Source: CAZQQN01 sp964549595
Lineage (GTDB): Bacteria; Bacteroidota; Bacteroidia; CAILMK01; CAYYUA01
Length of the DNA stretch: 60,189 bases
Reading direction: 5' to 3'
Assembly: GCA_964549595.1 (NCBI GenBank)
Contig: CAZJWK010000006.1
Span: 1-60,189, forward strand
The notes beneath the pieces were generated by a model. It did not search any database. It was not told the origin of the DNA and saw nothing but the letters and a program-made list of their open reading frames with translations. This document shows, piece after piece, positions 17,609 to 26,430 of this stretch. Within the stretch, counting starts at the first letter, position 1; each line of letters starts with the position of its first letter. The position numbers and the translations under genes were made by a program.

Positions 17609-18844
17609 TTATCCCTCTGTTTTTCCTTTTTGCCAGGTTTTCACCTTGATGTCCGATGTTAAAGTACGATGAACAGGGCATTTATTCGCTATTTCAATAA
17701 GGCGTTTTTGCTGGGTTTCATCCAGGTCACCCAAAACCTCTATTTCCCGCTCCAGGACGTCAATCTTGGCATGGCTTTCCTCTGCATTTTCACAATCCTT
17801 TTCGTAGGCCTTTTTATGTTGTACATGAACCCGTGCTTCATCCAGTGGCCATTTTTTATGACGGGCATACATCTGGAGCGTCAATGAAGTGCAACTTCCC
17901 AGGGCGGCCGCTAAATAATCATAAGGATTGGGGCCCAAATTGTTCCCACCGGCCGATTCCGGTTCATCTACAAGAAAATGATGCTTCCCGGATTTGACCT
18001 CCGTGGTTAGTGAATCCTGACCGGTCTTTGCCACCACTTGTTTTTCCGTTTCAAGTTGGGACTCTCCATTCTCTTTCCTTTCTTCCGGAATATACCGGGC
18101 TGACCAAGCACTAATCATTTGACCCACATATTGGGCATCCCGGCTTTTCATCAGCAAATGATCGGCTTCATCAAGGGCTACGAAACTTTTTGGATGCTGA
18201 GCTGCCTGGAAAATTTCCCCGGCATTGTCAATGCCTACTACTTGATCGATAGGTGAATGCATTATTAGCAAGGGCCGGCGAAGGTTATGGATGTGGTCAT
18301 CCAAATTTGTTTTTTCAAGATTCTTGATGAACTGATTTCTGATCTGGAAGTCCCGTCCGCCAATGTTAACGATGGCTTCGCCTTCTTCTTTGATCTCCGG
18401 AATTTTGTGTTGAAAATGCTTAGTGACATGGTCGGGTTTAGAAGGAGCACCTACCGTGGCAATCGCTTTAACGGATAAAATCTGCGAAGCTGCTAATAAT
18501 ACAGCTGCTCCTCCAAGCGAATGCCCTACCAGGATTGAAGGCCCTTCAAAATGATTTTCCAGGAATTGAGCAGCTTCCAATAAATCATCCACATTGGAAG
18601 AGAAATTGGTATCAGCAAAATCCCCTTCACTTTCACCCAAACCGGTAAAATCAAACCTTAGCACGCCAAACCCTTCATTGGTTAACGCTTTGCTTATGTA
18701 TTTAACCCCTTTTAAATTTTTGTTGCAAGTAAAACAATGCGCAAAAAGGACATAAGCTTTTGGCTCGTCATCGACCGGTTTATCCAAATAAGCCGCCAAT
18801 GTTTCCCCTTTTTTATTCTTAAAATTGACTTTTTGGTAATCCAT
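17609..18844 (-). CDS. alpha/beta hydrolase - OsmC fusion protein
   Basis: This 411-residue cytosolic fusion has two parts. Residues 1-~250 form an alpha/beta hydrolase with the nucleophile elbow GHSLGG, plus DFTGLGESEG and a C-terminal DEADHLL that supplies the catalytic His. Residues ~270-411 form an OsmC/Ohr-like domain with LGSCTSLTLQMYARHK and a second Cys in NKCPVHRTL. These two Cys correspond to the peroxidatic and resolving Cys of OsmC proteins. This fusion is an established arrangement in several Bacteroidota and Proteobacteria and is expected to act on organic hydroperoxides or their ester products. I chose ATG 18844 (MDYQKVNFKN); longer starts run into the end of the upstream gene. 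It lies 13 bases after the next gene on the same strand, so the two may form an operon. Confidence 0.88.
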   Translation of the reverse strand: MDYQKVNFKNKKGETLAAYLDKPVDDEPKAYVLFAHCFTCNKNLKGVKYISKALTNEGFGVLRFDFTGLGESEGDFADTNFSSNVDDLLEAAQFLENHFEGPSILVGHSLGGAAVLLAASQILSVKAIATVGAPSKPDHVTKHFQHKIPEIKEEGEAIVNIGGRDFQIRNQFIKNLEKTNLDDHIHNLRRPLLIMHSPIDQVVGIDNAGEIFQAAQHPKSFVALDEADHLLMKSRDAQYVGQMISAWSARYIPEERKENGESQLETEKQVVAKTGQDSLTTEVKSGKHHFLVDEPESAGGNNLGPNPYDYLAAALGSCTSLTLQMYARHKKWPLDEARVHVQHKKAYEKDCENAEESHAKIDVLEREIEVLGDLDETQQKRLIEIANKCPVHRTLTSDIKVKTWQKGKTEG

Positions 18845-18857
18845 AAGTTTTCTTTTT

Positions 18858-20315
18858 TTATTCATTGGTTTCAAATTCAACCTCTAAGAAACGGAATCTA
18901 TCTTCCTTATCAAAAGCCGGAATGACAACCTTATTATGGGTTACCTGCCTGGCTTTCCGAGGGACTGTATTAACGGAATTAACCTTCCCTTTTATAAGAA
19001 TATCACCCTTTAGGGCTCCATCAGGTTTAAGCTGGTAGTATAATAAGTTTACATCATTATCCAGGAATTTATTGTACAGCAAAATAAGCCTTTTCTTTTG
19101 AACAATGGCCTTGAAGGAGGAGAAAAAACCCTCATCATTTACCGTCCTTTGTTTTTTAAAGTGAACTTTCTGCCAATTTATTCGGCCTTTAGGCCCGATG
19201 GCTAAAATGGCAATTTCCTCAAAGTAATAGTAATGCCTAACGGTTGGTGCATTCGAGCCAAAATAACCATAATCGTCATAAAAATTTTCTTCTTCCCGGA
19301 AATGCTCGGTTAAAAGAATGGTTCCCCCATCACTTCGGGGTATCAGATCACGGATCTTAAAATCTTCTAAATACGTTTTAGAAGTATTCTTGCCAAAAAC
19401 CTGCTGGATAAAACTTTTGGGGAAAGCAACCCGGTTCAGAAACAATGTATCTTTGCCAACAGGAGCGCGAAACTGCGTTATGCCCTGATATTGTGCTTTT
19501 GATTTTAACCGGTAAAAGCCGTTTCCTAAAAACTGCTTATTCATCCTGTCCAACCTTAACAAAGCCTGTGTAGTAATAAGGCTATCTTGGCCTAAATTTT
19601 TTAAAAACAGCTCCTTTCCGGGACCACCTATTGCTAAGTAGCAATTGTTGTTTTCGGTATTATTAATTAAGACCGCACGCTCCTCATTTAAAGATTGTAA
19701 ACTGACCAATTCAGGATTTTCCACTTCATTTATTCGATAGGTTTGGTTTGAGTCCTTTTGAAGGGTTTCACGGATGGTAACTCCTTTTAATACATAATCA
19801 CCTTTATCTTTGAATGCGGTAAGAATATGAAGCAAATTGTCCTTCTGCTTGTCATAAACAGCGGAAAAATCTTTTTGCTTAACCTTTAACAAAGTTTTTC
19901 CCCACTTAGCCGTATCCAGGGATGAAGAAAAGCCATGCAATTTTAAGACTTTTTGGTCGGCTTTATCTTCCGAGTAGATAACCACCAATTTTTGCTCTAA
20001 CCTGAATGCTTTTTGAAATGCTTGATCCTTATCAAAGGCCAACTTTGTTTTGTGCTTAAGCTTTAATTGGTCATCGAAAGTGGTTAAAACCACTTTACGA
20101 TTTCCCTTCTTCCTGGAAAAAATTCCCAAAAATGAAGTATCGCCAGCATTAACAAACTCGGGGTTAAAATTGTTATCGATCCCCTTTACCGGTTCAGACC
20201 AGGTTAGGGTTTGTGAGTACCCCCCAAATGCCAAAACCATAAGCAAACAAAGGCCAATAATATGCTTACCTTTCCGAATAAAGCATTGTTTTATGAAAAC
20301 CCCGGGCAATACCAC
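18858..20315 (-). CDS. exported protein of unknown function
   Basis: This is a 485-residue protein. The only start that keeps a signal peptide (RKGKHIIGLCLLMVLAFGGYSQ) is the GTG at 20315, or a TTG two codons later. The body is rich in short beta strands separated by charged loops, such as FLGIFSRKKGNRKVVLTTFDD and ILAIGPKGRINWQKVHFKKQ, which suggests a propeller-like fold. I see no named domain and no T9SS tail. It precedes the hydrolase-OsmC gene by 13 bases on the same strand and could be cotranscribed with it. Function unknown. Confidence 0.65.
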   Translation of the reverse strand: MVLPGVFIKQCFIRKGKHIIGLCLLMVLAFGGYSQTLTWSEPVKGIDNNFNPEFVNAGDTSFLGIFSRKKGNRKVVLTTFDDQLKLKHKTKLAFDKDQAFQKAFRLEQKLVVIYSEDKADQKVLKLHGFSSSLDTAKWGKTLLKVKQKDFSAVYDKQKDNLLHILTAFKDKGDYVLKGVTIRETLQKDSNQTYRINEVENPELVSLQSLNEERAVLINNTENNNCYLAIGGPGKELFLKNLGQDSLITTQALLRLDRMNKQFLGNGFYRLKSKAQYQGITQFRAPVGKDTLFLNRVAFPKSFIQQVFGKNTSKTYLEDFKIRDLIPRSDGGTILLTEHFREEENFYDDYGYFGSNAPTVRHYYYFEEIAILAIGPKGRINWQKVHFKKQRTVNDEGFFSSFKAIVQKKRLILLYNKFLDNDVNLLYYQLKPDGALKGDILIKGKVNSVNTVPRKARQVTHNKVVIPAFDKEDRFRFLEVEFETNE

Positions 20316-21123
20316 TAAATGCTTCTTTAGAAGTAGAAAAATGTCTGAGACCCTTGATCTCCCTTTATTCCCAGCTTAGTGCTTAACCCTTTTTAGTGAG
20401 CCTGAAGCACTAAATTTATCCTTTCTTTTCCCTGCAGGCTTTAAAACCAAATTAAAGCATGTGCTTAAAGTACCATTTAAAATCTATTCCGATTCATGTT
20501 CCAAAGCACGACTAATGCAAAGATAGCTCACAATTTTGCTTTTTGAAAGCCCTGCCAACTTTTTATTTGTTTGGTTTCCGTATTTAACATTAAAACCATC
20601 AAAAAACCAGTAACAGGCTGTTACTTCGGTTTCTAAATCCTTTTCCATTTTCCTTCAGGGGGTTATTGAGGTTATTTGTTCAAACAAAATAGGCTCTTAA
20701 GTAATGCCAAATAGGATTATCGGTTTCCTGAGAGAGGTTTTCGACCAGGTACCTAACGGTATGTTCCTTTGGTGCTAAAGGGAGCGTAAAATAAATCCGG
20801 CTAAAAAACGGCTCTCAAAATTCTGCATAGCGCCCGCTTCATTGTTCAGCTTTTCAAATACGATTATTAGGCTTTTGATGGGCGTCTGCCGGGATTTCCC
20901 AACAATAGTTACAACATTTTCCTGATGTTACTAAAAAAATGTTTTTTTAGGTGCTCAAAATACTGATTTTCAAATTTTTAAATATTTTAATGGGTTATTT
21001 TTGGCAAAATAACGGTGTTACTTTAAGGGTTTTTTTGATTCGGCTAACCCCTTTTTGAGGATGTAGGTTTGTAAGTAGAATTTGGAAAGATCAACGCTTA
21101 AGTTCGGAAATTATGCAAATCAT
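20316..21123. other. gene-poor stretch with possible gene remnant
   Basis: No intact gene is present. On the minus strand between about 20927 and 20680, two overlapping open frames read like pieces of one protein (SRIYFTLPLAPKEHTVRYLV and EKLNNEAGAMQNFESRFL), but a frame change is needed and no start exists. TAGGTTTG at 21064-21071 fits a -7 box reading forward into the hairpin cluster. Confidence 0.35.
20680..20927 (-). pseudogene. possible decayed gene fragment
   Basis: The 5' part (20927 to ~20768) is open in one frame and reads ...VGKSRQTPIKSLIIVFEKL. The 3' part (~20823 to the TGA at 20680-20682) is open in another frame and reads ...LVENLSQETDNPIWHYLRAYFV. Joining them needs a frameshift. 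There is no start codon or recognisable family. This may be chance. Confidence 0.22.
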
Positions 21124-21322
21124 TGAAGGCTTTTTAAAAGATGAAAATTTAAAATGTGGAGCAAAGAACAGCCCCGGATTTATCCGGGGCTGTTCTAAAA
21201 GCCTTCATACCTGTTTGCAAAACCGGCTTAAGCAGCGTCATGTTCCCTCAACACGCTTAGGAATAAGTAGTGGGAAGCTGCTTAAAAATGCCGGGGTATT
21301 TACCAAAATGCCCCGCGCATTT
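21124..21322. ncRNA. cluster of strong hairpins, candidate structured RNA
   Basis: Four perfect or nearly perfect inverted repeats stand in a row. TGAAGGCTTTT (21124-21134) pairs with AAAAGCCTTCA (21197-21207). A 15-bp stem, AGAACAGCCCCGGAT/ATCCGGGGCTGTTCT (21165-21196, loop TT), is nested inside and abuts the outer right arm. TTAAGCAGC/GCTGCTTAA lies at 21228-21285. A long stem around loop ACCA (21286-21322) contains GGGGTATTT/AAATGCCCC. An intrinsic terminator follows at 21402-21429. A 79-codon ORF (21113-21352) overlaps it but has no protein-like features. It does not match tmRNA, 6S, SRP or RNase P motifs I know. Direction of transcription uncertain; plus favoured by the terminator. Confidence 0.4.
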
Positions 21323-21401
21323 AAAATTTTCAAAATTAAATACGCTCCTTAAACTCCTTAATACCCTAATTGTCAGTTTCGTAGTTTTATCTCCCTAAAA
21401 T

Positions 21402-21429
21402 ACCCGGGTTCTCAGCCCGGGTTTTTTTT
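21402..21429 (+). terminator. intrinsic terminator, probably bidirectional
   Basis: ACCCGGG pairs with CCCGGGT around a 7-base loop and is followed by eight T on the plus strand. On the minus strand the same hairpin has A8 before it and TATTTT after it, and begins 8 bases beyond the acyl-CoA dehydrogenase stop. It can therefore end that gene as well as any plus-strand RNA from the hairpin cluster. Confidence 0.75.
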
Positions 21430-21436
21430 GGCCCTA

Positions 21437-22579
21437 TTATTCGCCTAATTCACTCCTGGCAATAATCAAATTTTGTATTTCTGAAGTCCCTTCATAGATC
21501 TGGGTAATCTTGGCATCCCGCATTAGCCGTTCCACGTGATATTCCCTGACATAACCATATCCCCCATGTACCTGAACCGCCTCGGTAGTAATGTCCATTG
21601 CGGCTTCTGAAGCATAAAGTTTTGCCATGGCACTGGCTGTTCCATAGCTTTCTCCTTGATCTTTCAACCAAGCGGCTTTTAAGCAAAGTAAGCGAGCTGC
21701 CTCAATCCGGGTAGCCATATCCGCAAGCTTGAAGGAAATGCTTTGATGCTTGTAAATTTCCTTGTTAAATGCCTTTCTTTCCTGGGAATATTTTAAAGAC
21801 AACTCATAAGCGCCGGAAGCAATACCCAAGGCCTGACCTGCTATTCCAATCCGGCCACCCTCGAGTGTTTTCATCGCAAACTTAAAACCGAACCCTTCTT
21901 TATTGATCAAATTTTCTTTCGGGATTTTTACATCATCAAACATGATGGAGTGGGTATCGGAACTCCTGATTCCCATTTTATCTTCTTCCTTGCCAACCGT
22001 CACCCCTTCCTGATTACTTTCCACAATGAAGGCATTAATCCCTTTGGCCCCTTTTTCCGGATCTGTCTGAGCCATTACCAGAAATACATTCGCATGACCG
22101 CCATTGGTAATCCAGTTCTTGGTACCATTTAGCAAGTAGTGGTCGTCTTTGTCCTCAGCTGATGTTTTTTGTTGAGTCGCATCGGAGCCCGCTTCAGGCT
22201 CAGAAAGGCAAAAAGCGCCTGTAATTTCTCCTTTGGCAAGAGGCGTAAGGTATTTTTGTTTCTGCTCTTCAGTGCCGTAAGTTTCAAGGCCCCAGCAAAC
22301 AAGGGAATTATTGACAGAAACAATCACAGAGGTTGAGGGATCCACTTTTGAGAACTCTTCCATCGCCAAAACATAGGAAATGGTGTCCATTCCTGCTCCA
22401 CCGTAGTCCGGGGAAACCATCATGCCCATAAACCCATGTTCAGCAAGCTTCTTGACGTGATGGTCAGGATAAATCCCATTTTTATCCCGTTCAATAATGT
22501 CGGAAATTAAATCTTTTTGGGCTATATCCCGGGCTGCCTGCCGGATCATTTCCTGTTCTTCGCTTAAAGCAAATTCCAT
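21437..22579 (-). CDS. acyl-CoA dehydrogenase
   Basis: This 380-residue FAD-dependent enzyme catalyses alpha,beta-dehydrogenation of an acyl-CoA, as in beta-oxidation. N-terminal helical domain: FALSEEQEMIRQAARDIA. Middle beta domain: AFCLSEPEAGSDA and NGTKNWITNGGHANVFLVMA. C-terminal helical domain: ERKAFNKEIYKHQSISFKLADMA and QVHGGYGYVREYHVERLMRDAKI. The catalytic glutamate is in QIYEGTSEIQ (~Glu363), its position in short/medium-chain enzymes. Chain-length preference cannot be set from this. Monocistronic; electron-transfer flavoprotein genes are not in the window. Confidence 0.94.
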   Translation of the reverse strand: MEFALSEEQEMIRQAARDIAQKDLISDIIERDKNGIYPDHHVKKLAEHGFMGMMVSPDYGGAGMDTISYVLAMEEFSKVDPSTSVIVSVNNSLVCWGLETYGTEEQKQKYLTPLAKGEITGAFCLSEPEAGSDATQQKTSAEDKDDHYLLNGTKNWITNGGHANVFLVMAQTDPEKGAKGINAFIVESNQEGVTVGKEEDKMGIRSSDTHSIMFDDVKIPKENLINKEGFGFKFAMKTLEGGRIGIAGQALGIASGAYELSLKYSQERKAFNKEIYKHQSISFKLADMATRIEAARLLCLKAAWLKDQGESYGTASAMAKLYASEAAMDITTEAVQVHGGYGYVREYHVERLMRDAKITQIYEGTSEIQNLIIARSELGE

Positions 22580-22736
22580 GTTACCTTTATTTTAAAGCTA
22601 CGAAATTATTATTTATTCAATCGAAAACATTGCTCCTTCAAAAATTCCCTTATAAAAACGATTTTTAGCAAATTATTTGACCTTTGTCATGGAATAGGAC
22701 AACTTCCTTTTGCATTTGTTTAAAAACTTTAGGAAA

Positions 22737-23264
22737 ATGGTTGATAAAAACCTGCCCAAAAACGCCAATGCCTCTTTCAATAAAACCCTTGCTTTCTCAT
22801 TAATGAGCTTTGCAGGATATGGCCTTCTCATTACCGTAATATTAAATCTCGCCTTTTTTGTCATTTTACCCTATTTAGGACTTTCCCTCGAAGGCTTCTT
22901 ATCCTCCGAGGATGCTGATAACCTACCTGGTCTAAGCCAATTGGCAATCCAGCTCAAATGGGCATTTACCGCGCTAAGCATTTTTTTATTCATGCTTCTC
23001 TTGAGTAGCTTTTTTTTGGTGAGGGGAAGAAAATGGGGGCTTTTACTTACCATTCTGTTAGTGATATTAGCCACCTTGTTTGTCATCATTGGCATTATCC
23101 TTTTTATTCAGTATTGGCGTGCGATATCAGGTTTCCCTTTGCCTGAATGGTTTAACGTTGCCATTTTAGCGATTATGATTGGCCTGGCTTTAGTGCTTAT
23201 GGTCGTCATTATTAAACTCCTGAAGTCGCTTAAAAAGATTAACTCCTCACCTTCCAAGCAATAA
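22737..23264 (+). CDS. four-helix integral membrane protein
   Basis: This 175-residue inner-membrane protein has four predicted transmembrane segments: LAFSLMSFAGYGLLITVILNL, AFTALSIFLFMLLLSSFFLV, LLTILLVILATLFVIIGIIL and VAILAIMIGLALVLMVVIIK. A basic N-terminus and a basic Lys-rich C-terminal tail are both consistent with the cytosolic side. The ATG at 22737 follows AGGAAA and is preferred to an upstream TTG. No family recognised. It stands alone before hppA, separated by ~180 bp that hold the hppA promoter. Confidence 0.65.
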   Translation: MVDKNLPKNANASFNKTLAFSLMSFAGYGLLITVILNLAFFVILPYLGLSLEGFLSSEDADNLPGLSQLAIQLKWAFTALSIFLFMLLLSSFFLVRGRKWGLLLTILLVILATLFVIIGIILFIQYWRAISGFPLPEWFNVAILAIMIGLALVLMVVIIKLLKSLKKINSSPSKQ

Positions 23265-23376
23265 ATTCCCAATAGGGAAAAATAATCAGACTTTAACGGC
23301 TTGGTGGGAATTTAAAGAAAACCGGATACTAATTTTTCTACAGTCCCTGATTGATGGGATGAAAGCATGCCACAAA

Positions 23377-23408
23377 TTTGTAAGCCCTTTAAATTAAAAA
23401 TATATTTG
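23377..23408 (+). promoter_or_regulatory. predicted promoter of hppA
   Basis: TTTG (23377-23380), a 20-base spacer and TATATTTG (23401-23408) fit the Bacteroidota housekeeping sigma consensus TTTG-N17-23-TAnnTTTG. The hppA ATG lies 35 bases beyond the -7 box. Confidence 0.65.
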
Positions 23409-23443
23409 CAACGTTTAAAATCCAGAAAAACCAAAGAAAAACT

Positions 23444-25837
23444 ATGGAAAGCTTAACCTACATTATCTACGTTATTCCGATTTTTGGAATTATTGCGCTG
23501 TTGTTCACTTACATTCGTTCTTCTTGGGTTTCCAAACAGGAGACTGGAAACGAAAAGATGAGCCGCATTTCGGAACATATCTCCCGGGGTGCTATGGCTT
23601 TCCTGAAAGCCGAATACCGTATTCTTTCCATTTTCGTAATCATTGTCGCTGTTTTATTAGCTTTTTCCGCTCCGGAAGAAAGCTCTTCTCCGCTGATTGC
23701 GATTCCATTTATCGCCGGTGCACTTTGTTCTGGTTTAGCCGGGTTTATGGGAATGAAGGCTGCCACAAAAGCCAATGTTAGAACCACTCACGCAGCCAGA
23801 TCCGGCTTACCTAAGGCTTTGAATATATCTTTCGCCGGTGGTTCAGTAATGGGTCTTGGTGTTGTAGGGCTTGGTATATTAGGGTTAGGGCTACTTTTTT
23901 TAATTTTTAGCGAAACCACAGATTGGGACATCGAAAAAATTGTAACCGTAATTACTGGCTTTTCCTTTGGTGCTTCCTCCATTGCCTTGTTTGCCCGTGT
24001 GGGAGGTGGTATATACACCAAAGCCGCTGATGTCGGTGCCGATTTGGTTGGTAAAGTTGAAGCCGGTATACCAGAGGATCATCCATTGAATCCCGCAACC
24101 ATTGCTGACAATGTAGGCGATAATGTGGGTGATGTAGCCGGAATGGGAGCTGACCTTTTTGAATCCTATGTGGGGTCCATCATTAGTGCTATGGTACTTG
24201 GCTATGCCTTTATTGGTATTGAGGGGGTTTATTTACCCCTTGTATTGGCGGCCATTGGCATCATTTGCTCAATAATCGGTAGCTTCTTCGTTAAGGTTAA
24301 AGAAGGCGGAAATCCTCAAAAGGCACTGAACATCGGGGAATTTGGCTCTTCCGCTTTGATGGTGGTTGTGGCCTTCTTTGCCATGTGGTGGCTTTTACCG
24401 GATCCCTCAACCTGGGAAGGTGGCGGTGAAGGTTATGCCTTTTGGCATGTGTTTATCTGTATGCTAGTAGGTCTTGCGGCAGGACTTGGAATCGGGATGA
24501 TCACAGAACATTACACAGGGGTAGGCACCAAACCCACTACCCGGATTGCTCATCAGTCCGTTACCGGTGATGCTACCAATATCATAGCTGGTGTGGGCGT
24601 GGGCATGATTTCCACAGCCATCCCGATTCTTATCATTGCCGTTTCTATCCTGGTATCCTATTATTTTGCCGGCCTTTACGGAATTGCCATTGCCGCAGTA
24701 GGTATGCTTTCCAACACGGGTATTCAATTAGCCGTGGATGCTTATGGACCTGTTGCCGATAATGCAGGTGGAATTGCGGAAATGTCCGAGTTACCGGGCG
24801 AAGTAAGGGATCGGACGGATAAACTGGATGCGGTTGGTAATACCACCGCCGCGATAGGAAAGGGATTTGCTATTGGCTCTGCAGCGCTGACGGCCTTGGC
24901 ATTGTTTAGTGCATACAAACAAACGGCCGGTATAGATCAAATTGATATAACCACGCCTACAGTAATGGCAGGGCTCTTTCTGGGAGGTATGTTACCCTTC
25001 CTGTTTTCCGCCCTTTCAATGCAGGCTGTGGGAAGGGCTTCAATGGATATGATTAAGGAGGTGCGAAACCAATTTAAATCCATCCCGAAACTTAAGGATG
25101 CCCTGGAGGTCATGAAACGCAATGAAGGGAAAGAAACCCATGAAATGAGTGAAGCGGATCAGAAAGTTATGGAAGATGCTGATGGCTCCGCTGAGTACGA
25201 AAAATGTGTTGAAATCTCAACCAAGGCTTCCTTGCGGGAAATGATCGCTCCGGGATTGGTGGCTGTGTTAATTCCGATTTTAGTGGGTTTCATAGGCAGC
25301 CCTCAGATGTTAGGTGGTTTATTATCCGGCGTAATGGTTGCCGGAGTGCTGATGGCGATTTATCAGTCCAACGCCGGTGGTGCCTGGGATAATGCCAAAA
25401 AGATGATTGAAGAAGGTATTACGGTCGATGGCGTAGAATACGGCAAAGGTTCAGATGCTCACAAGGCAGCCGTTACCGGAGATACGGTTGGGGATCCATT
25501 TAAAGATACAGCCGGACCTTCCTTAAACATCCTTATAAAGCTGATGTCCGTTGTTGCACTGGTCATTGCACCTTACCTGTTAGCGCAACAGGATACAGGC
25601 AACGCTTCAAATGACAATACCAATGAACAGCACCAAATAGAAGCTCAGGAAGCTTCCTTAAAAGGAGAGCAAGGTGACAAAAACCATTGCTGCCCCTTTA
25701 AAGAAGGCATGGATAAGGATGAATGTCTGGAAAAACTGGAAAATTGCGATAAAAAACCTTCCGAACCCTGCTGGAAGAAAAACCAAGAAGAAAATTCTGA
25801 AGACCGGGAAGTCAAAAATGCACAAGTTTCCTTGTAA
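23444..25837 (+). CDS. hppA: membrane-bound ion-pumping pyrophosphatase with Cys-rich C-terminal tail
   Basis: This 797-residue polytopic enzyme hydrolyses pyrophosphate to drive H+ or Na+ out of the cytoplasm. Diagnostic motifs are GGGIYTKAADVGADLVGKVE, IPEDHPLNPATIADNVGDNVGD, NAGGIAEMSELPGEVRDRTD and the C-terminal NAGGAWDNAKK...GDTVGDPFKDTAGPS. The sequence GNTTAAIGKG, with Ala rather than Lys, indicates the K+-dependent subfamily (family knowledge). The pumped ion cannot be settled by eye. Unusual is a ~75-residue hydrophilic tail after the last helix (ALVIAPYLLAQQ), with five Cys in HCCPFKEGM, DECLEKLENCD and EPCWKKN. A clear promoter lies upstream and an intrinsic terminator downstream, so it is monocistronic. 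Confidence 0.95.
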   Translation: MESLTYIIYVIPIFGIIALLFTYIRSSWVSKQETGNEKMSRISEHISRGAMAFLKAEYRILSIFVIIVAVLLAFSAPEESSSPLIAIPFIAGALCSGLAGFMGMKAATKANVRTTHAARSGLPKALNISFAGGSVMGLGVVGLGILGLGLLFLIFSETTDWDIEKIVTVITGFSFGASSIALFARVGGGIYTKAADVGADLVGKVEAGIPEDHPLNPATIADNVGDNVGDVAGMGADLFESYVGSIISAMVLGYAFIGIEGVYLPLVLAAIGIICSIIGSFFVKVKEGGNPQKALNIGEFGSSALMVVVAFFAMWWLLPDPSTWEGGGEGYAFWHVFICMLVGLAAGLGIGMITEHYTGVGTKPTTRIAHQSVTGDATNIIAGVGVGMISTAIPILIIAVSILVSYYFAGLYGIAIAAVGMLSNTGIQLAVDAYGPVADNAGGIAEMSELPGEVRDRTDKLDAVGNTTAAIGKGFAIGSAALTALALFSAYKQTAGIDQIDITTPTVMAGLFLGGMLPFLFSALSMQAVGRASMDMIKEVRNQFKSIPKLKDALEVMKRNEGKETHEMSEADQKVMEDADGSAEYEKCVEISTKASLREMIAPGLVAVLIPILVGFIGSPQMLGGLLSGVMVAGVLMAIYQSNAGGAWDNAKKMIEEGITVDGVEYGKGSDAHKAAVTGDTVGDPFKDTAGPSLNILIKLMSVVALVIAPYLLAQQDTGNASNDNTNEQHQIEAQEASLKGEQGDKNHCCPFKEGMDKDECLEKLENCDKKPSEPCWKKNQEENSEDREVKNAQVSL

Positions 25838-25876
25838 TGCTTGGCTTTTAGGTCATTGAGCATTTAAAACCTGATA

Positions 25877-25908
25877 AATTGCCCGGCTTAATTGCCGGGC
25901 AATTTTTT
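25877..25908 (+). terminator. intrinsic terminator of hppA
   Basis: AATTGCCCGGC (25877-25887) pairs with GCCGGGCAATT (25894-25904) around a 6-base loop, and six T follow. It lies 40 bases after the hppA stop and separates hppA from the coiled-coil gene. Confidence 0.88.
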
Positions 25909-25983
25909 ATAACCCAAAATTTGAACGAGTTTTTTTTAGGAAGGGTTCTTAAAATTAACACAAACGACAAAACCAATAGAATT

Positions 25984-26370
25984 ATGACTAAAACACCCGA
26001 TTACGGAGAAATTCACAAAGAACACCGTCAATGGCTTACTGACCTCAATTTTTACCATGACGAACTCAAATATTACCAGAACCAATTAGCCCAAGTCGCT
26101 GCCAGAAGTGAAATAGATGAACAATATCACCAAAAGATCATAGATTTTAAAAGCCGTTTCTTCCAAACCCTGGAAAAAATTGACCGCTTACGTTACACGA
26201 TATACAAACACGAAAAAGAATTGGCGGACCACGAAAAACTTGCGGAAAGGACCCAGATTCATGTCAACGAAGATCATCACTCTAAAAAGGCTGATTTTAA
26301 AAACTTCGTTAAGGATTATGAGGAGTTAAAACAAGACTTTAATAACTTCCTGGAAAAAATTCTGGGTTAA
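25984..26370 (+). CDS. small coiled-coil protein of unknown function
   Basis: This 128-residue soluble protein is rich in Glu, Lys, His and Asp, with long heptad-like helices (FYHDELKYYQNQLAQVAARSE and RYTIYKHEKELADHEKL). I chose ATG 25984 because the extra 35 codons upstream overlap the hppA terminator. No domain recognised. The many His and acidic residues (HEKELADHEKLAERTQIHVNEDHH) could bind metal, but this is inference. Monocistronic, between hppA and the convergent protease gene. Confidence 0.6.
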   Translation: MTKTPDYGEIHKEHRQWLTDLNFYHDELKYYQNQLAQVAARSEIDEQYHQKIIDFKSRFFQTLEKIDRLRYTIYKHEKELADHEKLAERTQIHVNEDHHSKKADFKNFVKDYEELKQDFNNFLEKILG

Positions 26371-26430
26371 AGATTCATTTACTATTATCTGGATATAGAA
26401 ATAGCCTAATACTAAAAAAGAAACTGATTT

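Noticed and set aside
21113..21352. 79-codon plus-strand ORF in the hairpin region
   Set aside because: It runs through several inverted repeats, and the peptide has no domain or bias typical of a real protein.
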